Shown piece after piece: positions 44,265 to 54,164 of a stretch of 64,000 bases of DNA. Below the pieces are notes generated by a model. The model saw only the letters and a list, made by a program, of their open reading frames with translations, ran no database searches and was not told the DNA's origin. The position numbers were made by a program, and so were the translations under genes. The stretch is from contig CM066035.1 in the NCBI GenBank assembly GCA_033557465.1, forward strand, positions 920,586,235-920,650,234, read 5' to 3'. Numbering within the stretch: position 1 is the first letter of the stretch; every line of letters begins with the position of its first letter. Origin of the DNA: Ichthyophis bannanicus. Taxonomy: Eukaryota > Chordata > Amphibia > Gymnophiona > Ichthyophiidae.

Positions 44265-45303
44265 TGTGCAGGCCTCATATGGAGCCTGGCATTGGGGGTC
44301 ACATGTACTGTCGAAGCCATGTGGCCTAGAAGCCTCGGGCAGAGTCTGGCGGAGACCAGGGACCTACTGAGAAACTGACTTGCCAAGGCCATCAACCTTT
44401 GGGCTCTGTTTTCTGGCAAGAATGCCTTTGCCAGGAGAGAGTCCAACCTTGCCCCTATGAACTCCAAGTTCTGGGAAGGGAGCAAAGTGGACTTTGCAAG
44501 TTTATGACAAACCCCATGCATTGTAGAAGAGCAATGGTCCTGAGGGTGGTTTGATTGGCCTCCTGACCTGTCTGACCCCTGATGAGCCAGTCATCCAGAT
44601 AGGGGAAGACAAAGATGCCCTGATTTCTCAGGTAGGCCGCCACCACTGCTAAGCACTTTGTAAAGACTCTGGGGGCGGAGGTGAGGCCGAAAGGCAGCAC
44701 TCTGTACTGATAATGGTTTCCTTCCACAATGAACCTTAGGTACTTTCTGTGGTCTGGATGAATGAGGATGTGAGTGTACGCATCCTTTAGATCTAAGCAT
44801 AGCCAATCTCCCTGCTGGAGGTAGGGCAGAAGGGTTCCAAGAGTAAGCATCTTGAACTTTTCTTTCACTAGGAACTTGTTGAGGTTCCTGAGGTCCAGAA
44901 TGGGACGAAGGCCACCGGTCCTTTTGGGCACCACGAAATACCTGGAGTAGAATCCGTGACCTTGCAAGTGGGGAGGCACAGGCTCCACCGCCCTGTCCAC
45001 CAACAGACCCTGAAGCTCCTGACGGAGAAGGTCTGTGTGCAGAGGAGGCCTTGGAGGCTCCCCTGGAAAGTATAGGGGTGGCAGTTGGTGGAAATGGAGG
45101 GCATATCCCTTGTGGATTATCTCCAGCACCCAACTGTCCCCAGTGATAAGGGGCCACTGGTGTGCAAAGAGGGCGAGACGACCTCCTGTGCAGGGTTGGG
45201 AGAGCAGTGGAGGAGAGGCTATGCTCAAGGAGTCAAAAGCCCCCACCCTGCTGAGTGGTAGCAGGGGCCTGAGGCTTGGGGGTCCTCTGCCAACGGGGCC
45301 CAT
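43325..45303 (-). CDS. DIRS reverse transcriptase and RNase H, one frameshift (copy F)
   Basis: First frame (45303-44455): TGGRLALFAHQWPLITGDSW, then RTGGLRPILDLRNLNKFLV, DLKDAYTHILIHPDHRKYL, VLPFGLTSAPRVF and the catalytic FVFPYLDDWLIR. A one-base shift near 44500 moves the rest into the second frame (44521-43325), with NLEFIGARLDS, RNase H TDASLQGWGALC, LELRAIRLALKAF, IQTDNQVAMFYVNKQGG and ADRLSRILQ, then DLFASPMNKQLPKF. A three-base deletion removes a Ser in DWLCLDLKD. The start overlaps the Gag end in another frame. Confidence 0.9.
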
Positions 45304-47155
45304 TACCCTGGCCCTTGGCTTGCTGACCCTGGGGGGCAGCTTGGGCAGCCTGATATTGTGGGTACTGTTTGTAGGCAGTGCCCTTCCTCGGGTAAAAGGG
45401 CTTTTTACCCAAGCCCTTCTTTTTATGAGAAGGGGCAGAGGTCTTCCTCGACAGCCTTGTCCAAGTGAGGTGCTCGGTCTCGAGCTGAGCGGCCTTCTCG
45501 GTCATGGGCTTACCAAAAAGGTTTTCACCTCGGCAAGGGACATTGACCAACTTGTCCTGAACCCATGGCTCAAGGTCCGATGACTGCAGCCATGCCTGGC
45601 ATCGAGCCACGATGCCGGCTGCCGCAACTTGGGCCGAAGCCTTGAAGCCATCGTAGGCGGCGCGGGACATGAACTTCGAGCAGTCCCGAATCTCCGAGGA
45701 CAAGGACTTAAATCTTTGCAAGGGTTCCCCGGAGAGACCAGCAGAGAACCCGGCCAACTCCTTGGCCAGATCCCGGAAGTACATGCCCATGTACAGCTGG
45801 TAAGACTGGACACGGCAAGCAAGCATCGAGCCCTGAAAGCACTTTCTACAGACGCCATCGAGGTTTCGGGCCTCTCTGCCAGGAAGCACCGCGGAGTGCA
45901 TCTTCTGGCTCTTCAGACGATGCATGGCTGATTCCACAACCATGGAATGGTGTGGTAGCTGTGCCTTTTGAAAGCCAGGGCTCTTCCGGAGCCGATAGAT
46001 CGAATCGACTCGCTTGCTAAGAACCGGCGCCAAGGCCGGTGCCTCCCACATATGGAAGAGGAGCCATTCCAGCATCGGAGGAACCGGGACAGTAAAGGCC
46101 TCCTTCGGAGTAGAGTCATACTGCAGCGCCTCGAGCTCTTCAGCTCGAGGCTCTTCCTCGGGGTCCGCCGGAATAGCCAAGGCAGTGGCCTTATCCCGGA
46201 CGAACTCCGAGAACCGGGTGTCCTCCGGGGGGGACCTACTCCGGGGCTCAGACTGCGGTGAGTCTGAAGGGATGCACCGAGTCTTAAAGGTATCAGGAGA
46301 CTCCTCGTCCTCCGTCTCCCAAGTTGACTCGTCCGAGAAAGAGTCGGGGTCCGACCCCGCAGGGCCCTGGAGTACCCGCCCCGACGCCGGAAGCACCGGC
46401 ATCGACGCCCTCGGTCCCGAACGGGAGGTCGAGGGAGACCGCGACCGAGGTAGACTCCGAGCCACGATGGACTCGAGTATCGGCTCGGTCTCCGGGGTCG
46501 ACGTCGACGTCCTGGTGGTCGGGGCAAATGCGCCAGACAGGCTGGCCATCAGTGCCCGCTGCTGCTCCATGAAGGCAGACATTCTGCTCTCCAAGGCTGT
46601 CATCCTGAGACTCAGCTCGGGAGACGCAGCAGCCACCGACTCGGGCCCCGGCGGCGCCAGGCCCGACGTCGGCTCCCTGGGAGGAGAGTCCACGAGGACT
46701 ATGGGGCTTACGTGTCCAGCAGACTCTGGCTCCACACGAGGAACTTTGGCAGGCTTCTCCGGTTCCACGGGCCTGGGGCGACGGTCGGGGGTCTTAGACC
46801 TGGCCCTCGAGGAGCCAGGGACCTCCTCCGACAACGCCCTCGCGAGCCGTTTCTTCCTCTTGCGTTCCCAGTCGGGGGACCCCCTGTCCGAGGAGCTTCA
46901 ATGGCGCTTGGGATCAGAATCCCGAGATGTCGAGGTCTCAGACGAGGTCCGGGCCCGGCCGGAGGCTGAGTCCGAGAAAAGCCTTTCCTTTTGCTGCTGG
47001 CGACTTCGTAGTGCCTTGGAAGACATTTTCCCACAGGCCTCGCACGACTTAGGATCGTGGTCGGGGCCGAGGCACCGAAGGCAGCAGTCTTGTGTGTCGG
47101 TGAGATACATTCGTTTCTTACATCGATCACACTTCTTAAAACCGCTGGAAGCCAT
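45233..47155 (-). CDS. DIRS Gag-like protein, one frameshift (copy F)
   Basis: Start MASSGFKKCDRCKKRMYL at 47155. The N-terminal cluster is CDRC, CCLRCLGPDH, then CEAC. The first frame ends near 46898, and from 46834 to 45233 a 533-residue frame continues: a Ser/Pro/Arg-rich region, then an Asp/Glu-rich stretch, SPGFQKAQLPHHSMVVESAM, MLACRVQSYQLYMGMYF and the basic tail GENLFGKPMTEKAAQLE, ending TQQGGGF. The structural role is inferred. I cannot match it to capsid folds by eye. Confidence 0.82.
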
Positions 47156-47568
47156 CGGGGAAAAAAAGGAGTCCCTGCGAGGTCAAAAGACCAGCCTTCC
47201 AGGGAAAAAGAGAAAAAAGGGCGTGAACGCCAGCCACAAAGGGCAAAAACCGAAAAAGAAGAATCGGGCTCGATACTGGTGTACCGAACCCGGCGGGAGG
47301 GGAACCGGCGTCGAACTGGTAGAAAAAAAGAGCAAAAAAATCGCTGAAAAATCTAATTTTAACCGGGAAAACTGGACACACGTCCAGTGGGCTTCACAGA
47401 AAAAAAGAGACTGAGGTAAGATGGCACCTTTAGGCGGGAAGGGAACCACGCATGTGTGCCTGCATTCCCAAAGGCTTTCATAGAAAGCTGGGGAAATGCT
47501 CCGCTGGGGCTTCATCGGCGCCGATGACACCCATATGTGAGGACTGACTTCCTGCTTGGTCCTGGAGA

Positions 47569-47965
47569 ATACAGTAGTGGATTTTCGCACCCTTTGAAGG
47601 GTTGCTGCTCCATGCCAGAAGAATCCGCAAGTTCAAGGCAAATGAGACCCTGGCAATCAACGCCGCCAGCTCCTCCTTCCGAAATATGTAGATCAAATTA
47701 GCCTCCTCACAATCTTTTTAAGCTGAGAGTACTTCTACATCAGTGTCAGAGCCCAGTACCAAGCCATCTGAATCAAAGTCCTAGTAAAAAATCTCGGACA
47801 GCTCACAGCTTTCCCCATCTCCAGGGGGCGTCCCCACACTGGGTAAGCTTAGCAAAAGGCAATCAAACAGGACTCTCCGCCCGCGCCAAACAAGACTGTA
47901 CCCAGGGCACTCAGAGACTGAAGGGTCTGAATTTCCATGCCAGAATGACCAGGCCTGCTGAAAAA
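47569..47965 (-). pseudogene. Gag middle piece of copy C
   Basis: Minus frames read FALNLRILLAWSSNPSKGAK and, nearer 47850, fragments of a Ser/Pro-rich protein. It continues from 41785 once copy F is excised. It ends at an A-run (about 47959-47973), where the first L2 element begins. Confidence 0.55.
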
Positions 47966-48589
47966 AAAAAAAAAGTCTCCAGCGACTTGCTCCTGGCAAA
48001 ATCCAAGGGCCTTTACTCAATTTGCATCCTTTTTTACCTTTCTGATGCTTTTGACACTGTTGACCGCAATCCTTCTCCTCAATACCTTGTCCTCACTTGG
48101 TTTTAAGGGCTCTGTGCTATCCTGGTTCTCTTTCTTATCTCTCCCATCACTCTTTCAGTGTTTGTTCTGATGGATCATCTTCTGCTGCTATCCCACTCTC
48201 AGCTGGTGAACCTCAAATATCTGTCTTGAGTCCAACTCCTTTTCTCTCTCTATACCCAGTCCCTTGGTGCACTCATCTCTTCCTATGGCTTTCAGTACCA
48301 TCTTTATGCTGATGACCCCCAGATCTACCTCGCTACACCTGTAATCTCTCTGGCAATCCAGGCCTGAATCTCTGCCTGCCTTTCTGACATTGCTACTTGG
48401 ATGTCTCACCGCCGCTTGAAATTGAACATGGCCAAAACTGAGCTTATTTTTTCCCCTAAACCCTTCTCTCCCCCCTTCCTCCTTTCTCAGTCTCAGTAGA
48501 TAATACTCTACTTCTCCCTGTTTCCTCAGCTCGCAACCTTGGGGTCAATCTTTTCTCGCTCTCCTTCTCCACACACATCTATCTGATAA
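47966..48589 (+). mobile_element. L2-a LINE, first part (RT fragment)
   Basis: This older L2 copy parallels 49215-49830 of L2-b ([24 protein letters not shown], then [13 protein letters not shown] in a shifted frame). It is interrupted at 48589/60610 by L2-b and resumes at 60610-60820. The duplicated ATAA at 48586-48589 and 60606-60609 flanks L2-b. Confidence 0.8.
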
Positions 48590-49924
48590 GATTACTACAT
48601 CCATCTGACTAATTTCCTTGCCTCTGACCCTCGCCGTCTCTTTAACACCCTCAATTCTCTCCTCAAGGTCCCCCCACCCCCGATCCCGCCCTCCCTCTCT
48701 GCCCAAACCGTAGCCAACTACTTCCATGACAAAATCCTCAAAATTACCCTCCCATTCCCTACCCCCTCATCTACCTCCCCTCCCCCCCATTTCTCCTCCC
48801 CCATCCATACTCCCCCTGCTACCCTCTCCTCCTTCCCCCCGATCTCTGAAGAGGAAACCGCACTTCTTCTTTCCTCCTCCAAATCCACCACCTGTTCAGA
48901 CCCTATTCCTACCCATCTCCTACGCTCCATATCCCTCACCATTGTCCCCTCCATCACTCATATCCTCAACCTTTCACTCTCCACTGCAACTGTCCCCGCT
49001 GACTTCAAACATGCTGTTGTCACATCCCTCCTCAAGAAACCCTCACTTGACCCCACATGCCCTTCTAATTATCGACCCATCTCCCTCCTTCCCTTCATAT
49101 CCAAACTATTAGAACGAGCAGCCCACCGTCGCTGCCTCAACTTCCTCACCTCCCAGGCCCTCCTGGACCCACTACAATCAGGCTTCCGTCCCCTACATTC
49201 CACTGAAACGGCACTCACAAAAGTCACCAATGACTTGTTCCTGGCTAAATCTAAGGGCCTCTATTCTATCCTCATCCTTCTTGACCTTTCTGCTGCCTTT
49301 GACACTGTTGACCACGACCTTCTCCTCACCACCCTCTTCTTGCTTGGCTTCAAGGACTCTGTACTATCCTGGTTCTCCTCCTACCTCTCCCATCGCTCAT
49401 TCAGTGTATGCTCTGGCGGCTTCTCCTCCTCCCCTACCCCGCTCCATGTAGGTGTACCCCAGGGATCTGTCTTGGGCCCCCTCCTCTTCTCTATCTATAC
49501 CCAAGGCCTTGGTGCGCTTATCTCGTCCCATGGCTTTCAGTACCATCTCTATGCCAATGACTCCCAAATCCACCTCTCTACACCTAATATTTCTCCGGCA
49601 ACCTAGTCCAAGATCTCTGCTTGTCTTTCGGACATCGCTGCCTGGATGTCTCATCGCCGATTGAAACTGAACATGGCCAAGACTGAACTCCTCGTCTTTC
49701 CACCCAACTCCTCCCCCCCACTTCCCCCTCTCTCAGTCCATGTGGATGGATCTACTATCCTTCCTGTTCCCTCGGCCCGCAATCTAGGGGTCATCTTTGA
49801 CACCTCTCTCTCCTTCTCCGCTCATATCCAGCTTGTAGCTAAGACCTGCCGCTTTTTCCTCTACAACATCAGCAAGATCCGCCCCTTCCTCTCTGAACAT
49901 ACCACCAAAACGCTTATCCATTCC
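48590..49924 (+). pseudogene. L2 reverse transcriptase, broken
   Basis: Blocks are [102 protein letters not shown] (catalytic box Ala-Asn-Asp instead of Ala-Asp-Asp), AWMSHRRLKLNMAKTELLVF and SARNLGVIFDTSLSF. The Asp-to-Asn change and a stop at about 49604 would disable it. The C-terminal part lies after piggyBac (59950-60366, with SASKSLLSMPFTRT). Confidence 0.87.
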
Positions 49925-50213
49925 TTAACCCTATCAAGGCTCCCTTTAAATTTCTAATCCACATTCTGCAGCCGGGTTAATTTTTCCGTATCTCAGGAAA
50001 ATTGTACCTGTCTTATTCAATATGTTATAACAGTGATTTTCTTTCTGCTATGATCATGTATTATATACCATTTGATAGAAAAATGAGACATCAACACAAA
50101 TATGTATAACTGAAGGCTCGAAAACATGAAAATAGGTGCACTTTATTTATAAAAGCAATCGTTATTAGTTGCATACATTCGATTTAATTTTAACTGATCA
50201 TAAAAATTACAAG

Positions 50214-51201
50214 TTATTTAAGATCTTCATTATTATGAAAATATGCAAAACATGGTGCAGCACGGAGAGGTACATTTCCACAGTCAGCACAATGATATTT
50301 AGTTTCAACACGTTTACGATTGTCACCAGCAACATGACGATGTCTGAGGCTCTCATTGCACACGCAACACTGTCGAAATACGGTAGCTCTCTTCTCAGTT
50401 GGTGGAATGAGACTAGGGAAATGTCTAGCAGTCAAATGAAATGGGGAAACACCAGTACTTGGTCGGCCACCAGCATCACATGCACTAGCATCAGGACCAA
50501 CTGCTTCAATGATAGCCAAGATAAGCTTCATACGGAAGTCCTGTCACTTTCTCCTCTGGGTGGGACTTGCTCCAGAGTATCTGAGCATTGAGTACTGCTA
50601 TGTCCAACAGATGAAAGGCACCTTTCTTGTACTACTTTACAGTTTTGCGCAGAAAAGCATAATACTCCAATAACTGATCTGTTCTGTCTACACCGCCCAT
50701 TATGTTGTTGTAGTCAATGATAACTTGTGCCTTTCGAATTGGCTGATCATTACGATCTCTTTTTCCAGTGTCAACTACAGAGCCATCATGACAGTTGGAC
50801 AACATTGTTACATAATTCTTATCATACCAGCAAAGTGCTAGCAGTTTATCTGTTGTACGATATGTGATATCTCCTCGTTTCAATTTGCTTCCATCTACAT
50901 TTAGACGCAGGTAAGTAGGCATACCAACTCAACTGGATCGTACCGTTCCAAAGCAGGATGTTGTTCGGTCATACAGATCCATACAGAGTTCTGGACTGTT
51001 GTAGTTATCCACAGCCAATCGATAGCCATGATCAAGCAGTCCATCCATCAGATTCAGCACAATACAGTAGCTACTGCCATGTAAACCATCACTTAGAACT
51101 GCATCTTGACCTGAGTATAGCATATACTTCCAGGTGTATCCACTACGTGACTCACACAGCTCATATGATTTGATGCCAAACCTTGAGTGTTTTGTAGGTA
51201 T
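50214..51201 (-). pseudogene. piggyBac transposase, C-terminal part
   Basis: It reads in frame from the LTR junction as IPTKHSRFGIK, then SGYTWKYMLYSGQD, the second catalytic Asp in LAVDNYNSPEL, an in-frame TGA near 50929, then the third Asp in MGGVDRTDQLLEYYAFLR. After a frameshift near 50540 the C-terminal Cys/His domain follows (CCVCNESLRH, CADCGNVPLR). Stops and frameshifts make it inactive. Confidence 0.88.
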
Positions 51202-51579
51202 TGTCCCCAGGCACCCCTACTGGCGTAGGAAATAAGGGCATCCGGTGACATTTAATTTATTTTAAGGAGTGGTTGAGCTGAAGGACCAGGAGGATTCTGG
51301 TCCTTGTAGTGCAGAACTCCTTATAAAGAACAGTCTACGCCAAAGTGTAGGGTAATAAGGCTTTATTTCCCCGGTCAACGCTTAGGTTCAATAAGACACA
51401 AAAAAAAATGAAGGTAATTCTTTCCTCTAACAAAAAGGTTCCACCATTATATAAACAGTTAAGGGTTGTAAGTTTCACAATTAACTGTTTATCTGGGTTA
51501 AGGCTTCTTTCAAATCAATAGAAATTAACATCAGGAAACAAATGGTTATCAACTTCACCATATGCAGAGTTCTCTTTCT

Positions 51580-51805
51580 CTATACATCTAGCAGGGCAAT
51601 CAAGCTAGTTCTTGAACAGAAGTTACATTCCATTGGTTCACTCTGAGGAATGGGAACACTGGTTTCACAATCAAAGTCCATTGATTCTGGGTCACTCCCT
51701 TCTTCAATGCTATGACTGTCTTCAGTATCTGCTAACTCCTCACAGGGGTTCTTCTGTTTCTCATACAACTTCCTTATCACACTGTTGGGAAGTACTTTTA
51801 AAAGG
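51580..51805 (-). pseudogene. C-terminal end of a second LTR ORF, cut by L1
   Basis: Minus strand from the L1 edge gives LLKVLPNSVIRKLYEKQ, an acidic stretch (DTEDSHSIEEGSD) and a stop at 51580. Upstream of the L1, 58420-58336 is open in the same phase. It was therefore probably one frame before the L1 inserted. No family recognised. Confidence 0.4.
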
Positions 51806-51992
51806 TTAGCTTCCAGGACTTCCGGTGGTGGCAATGAGCTGAGTAGACGTGCGATGGTCAGCTCTGGGCAATCTACCCCATAATTCTGCATATATCAACT
51901 GCAATAGTGGCTATCGCCCTCCTAGTTATAAAGTGCTCCAGTAAAGGGGAGAAATTGAGAACAACGGGAGAGATTAGAAACCCAAGAACATC

Positions 51993-52826
51993 TTGATGTC
52001 TGCAAAAACGCTTAGACGGGAGAAGACCCGGGTCCCGGAGGCAAAAATGGCGGAGGGAGCACCAAGGAGCCCGGGAGCAGATGCTAACCAAACGCTGATA
52101 GCGGAGGTCAGTGCCGCCGTAGTGCGGGCTCTGGATGAGCGTTTCCGCGGACTGGCGTATCAATTGCATGCGATCCAGCAAAATTTTACTGACCTTACCG
52201 CCAGAGTGGAGCAGGCAGAAAATCGAATCTCAGGCGTCGAGGATACCCAGAGCTCACTGGTAGGCCGAGTGAAGGCTCTGGAAGACCTCGTGAAACACCA
52301 AGGCGACAAGCTCGACGATATGGAGAACAGAGGTCGCCGAAAAAACCTTCGTTTCATCGGAATTGATGAGAATGTGGCGGATGGGGCCCTCCGCAGCTAT
52401 TTGGTGGCCTGGATTGAAAAGATCTCCGCAGGCAGCGTGGCCGGCCCCATCAAGATAGAACGCGCACACAGGCTGGGCCCGAGGCGTGACCGGGAGCGCA
52501 GGCCCCGCGCGGTCATCGCCCGCTTCCTTGATTTCCACCAGAAGGAGGAGGTTCTGAAGGCTGCCAGGGCTCATCAGCGCTCCACGTCGGACCCGGAGAA
52601 GGTACTGGTATTCCAAGACTACTAGTTGTTGGTAAGCCAGCGGCGCCGGGCATTCTCAGCGGTGTGCTCCCAGTTAGTCAACAAGGGGGTGCGCCTCTCC
52701 TTGTTATACCCCGCTAAGCTGAGAGTCGAGCACCAGGGACGGACACAATATCTACAAACCCCTGCTGAGGCTCAAACCTTTTTGGCAGACCTGACTGGAG
52801 CTACCGAATTGGCCCCCTCCTCGTGA
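51993..52826 (+). CDS. L1 ORF1 protein with one premature stop
   Basis: ORF1 proteins coat L1 RNA and act as a nucleic-acid chaperone. A Met at 51993 or 52047 (MAEGAPRSPG) may be used. Residues about 25-110 look like a coiled coil (VEQAENRISGVEDTQSSLVG). The RRM-like domain starts ENRGRRKNLRFIGIDE, with RAHRLGPRRDRERRPRAVIA following. A TAG at 52623-52625 interrupts at FQDY. The frame stays open beyond it through VSQRRRAFSAVCSQLVNKGV to a stop after 52824, the usual C-terminal domain. One substitution therefore divides an otherwise complete gene. Confidence 0.88.
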
Positions 52827-54164
52827 ATACACCAAGAAAGCCCAGGAACAGTTAATCTATGTTGATGCGCACAGCCGAGGGGCCCGGAGTGAGATGTCGA
52901 CTACCGCCGGGTGGGACTGCGGCGAGGAGAGCGCCTCGCAACAGAGACTGGACAGTACTTATACTTTATGATTGTTAGTTATTTTTATTTATTTTGTAGG
53001 GCGTTTTTCTTCTCTTTTTTTTTTTTCTTATTTATTCTTCTTTTCCTTCTTTGTTTTCTCTTCCTTTTCTGTGTATAAATATTGTGGTTGATGAAAACTA
53101 TTTAGGGCCCTAAGCCACAATGCATTTCGCTGTGTGATATACAAGGGAGGGTCTGCTGAATTTCTCTGTTGAGCCCTAAACCAAGCGGTTTTCTAGTTGG
53201 GAGATTGCCAAGTGAGTGACTGTTAACCACATCTTGGTGTCTGTTGGTGGGGGAAGGCTCGCAGGCCTTCGAGCACTGGGTCCTTCCCGCCCGTCCAATT
53301 TCGACGCGGATCTGGGGGCTCCTGGAGTTCGAAGGCTCGAGCTGAGTACTTGGAGGGAAACTTTTGACTGCGCCTCTGATTCTAAGGGGGTGGATGTTGC
53401 TTACTCCTCCGGGGCTGTGACTCCCTCCACTGGGGCTGCTATGCTTCGTGCGATCAGGGGAAGGGGCAGTACAGGCAAGTGTTGTGCGCCTCCAGGTACT
53501 AGCAACATGATTACTGCATGCCTCTCAGTAGGGGGGACTTAACTAAGGGTTTTTCTTTATTTTTATTAAGGGGTAAGTGATAAGGGGAATTATATAGACT
53601 GATTTGGGGCCCGTGGCTCTAGGTTCCATGGGAGGTGGCATGTTGACTTTTGAGCCTCCGACCATGGATGAAAGTTTCACTTGGCCCCACGGGGTTTTGG
53701 GACCTCAGACCCTATCCCTTGGAGGCGGGAGGAGAACGTGGGTTAAATTAATCTGAGTTGGTGCTGGGCCTACTTGACTGGAGGAGGTGGTGATATTTAG
53801 AGAAGTTCATCGGCCCAACGTGGGGGGGGAGGGGGGTAGGGGGTTTTAAGTGGATCTTTGGAGGGGATTATCTAGGGGGTAAGCCCAATGCCACAGGAAC
53901 GGTGTTTAGCCTTAGGGTTAGGTTAGGCACTGGGGGGAAGGGAGTGAGGGATGGGGGGTGGGCGGAGCGAGGTAGAGGGGGGAGGTTGGGTGGGACAGCG
54001 GGAAAACGGTGGGGGGGGGTTGGGAAGGGAGGGCCGCCATCTCCACCATGTACGACCGGCTGGATTCGGTTCTCAGGGGGAAGGTCCGGGGAGACTCCAG
54101 GCTGGGGGGGTTTCCTCTGCAACAATACAGTCGGCAGACAAAACGCCCAAGAAGTGCTTCTAGT
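52827..54164 (+). other. Long ORF1-ORF2 spacer of the L1
   Basis: No conserved coding motif. It holds pyrimidine runs (about 53005-53070) and G-rich stretches (about 53820-53860 and 53940-54030). An alternative ORF2 start upstream (54009 or 54048) would shorten it slightly. It is longer than the spacer usual in mammalian L1s. Confidence 0.6.

Larger units (their letters stand above)
41786..47568 (-). mobile_element. DIRS copy F, family 2, near-intact, nested in copy C
   Basis: Left tip AAGAGTAGTTACTCACC, right tip GGTCCTGGAGA, about 5.78 kb. Terminal repeats of about 150 bp lie at 41815-41980 and about 47400-47568. The ICR is at 42053-42151. Sense order is Gag (47155-45233), RT/RNase H (about 45303-43325) and YR (about 43400-42288). 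By eye only two single-base frame breaks are apparent, near 46860 and 44500. The flanks CAGAAACGGGA and ATACAGTAG join into copy C gag sequence with no target-site duplication. Confidence 0.93.

Noticed and set aside
48718..49112. ORFs at 48718-48957 (minus) and 48726-49112 (plus)
   Set aside because: The real coding frame here is the L2 RT frame. The minus ORF is antisense and the plus ORF is another frame of C/T-rich sequence.
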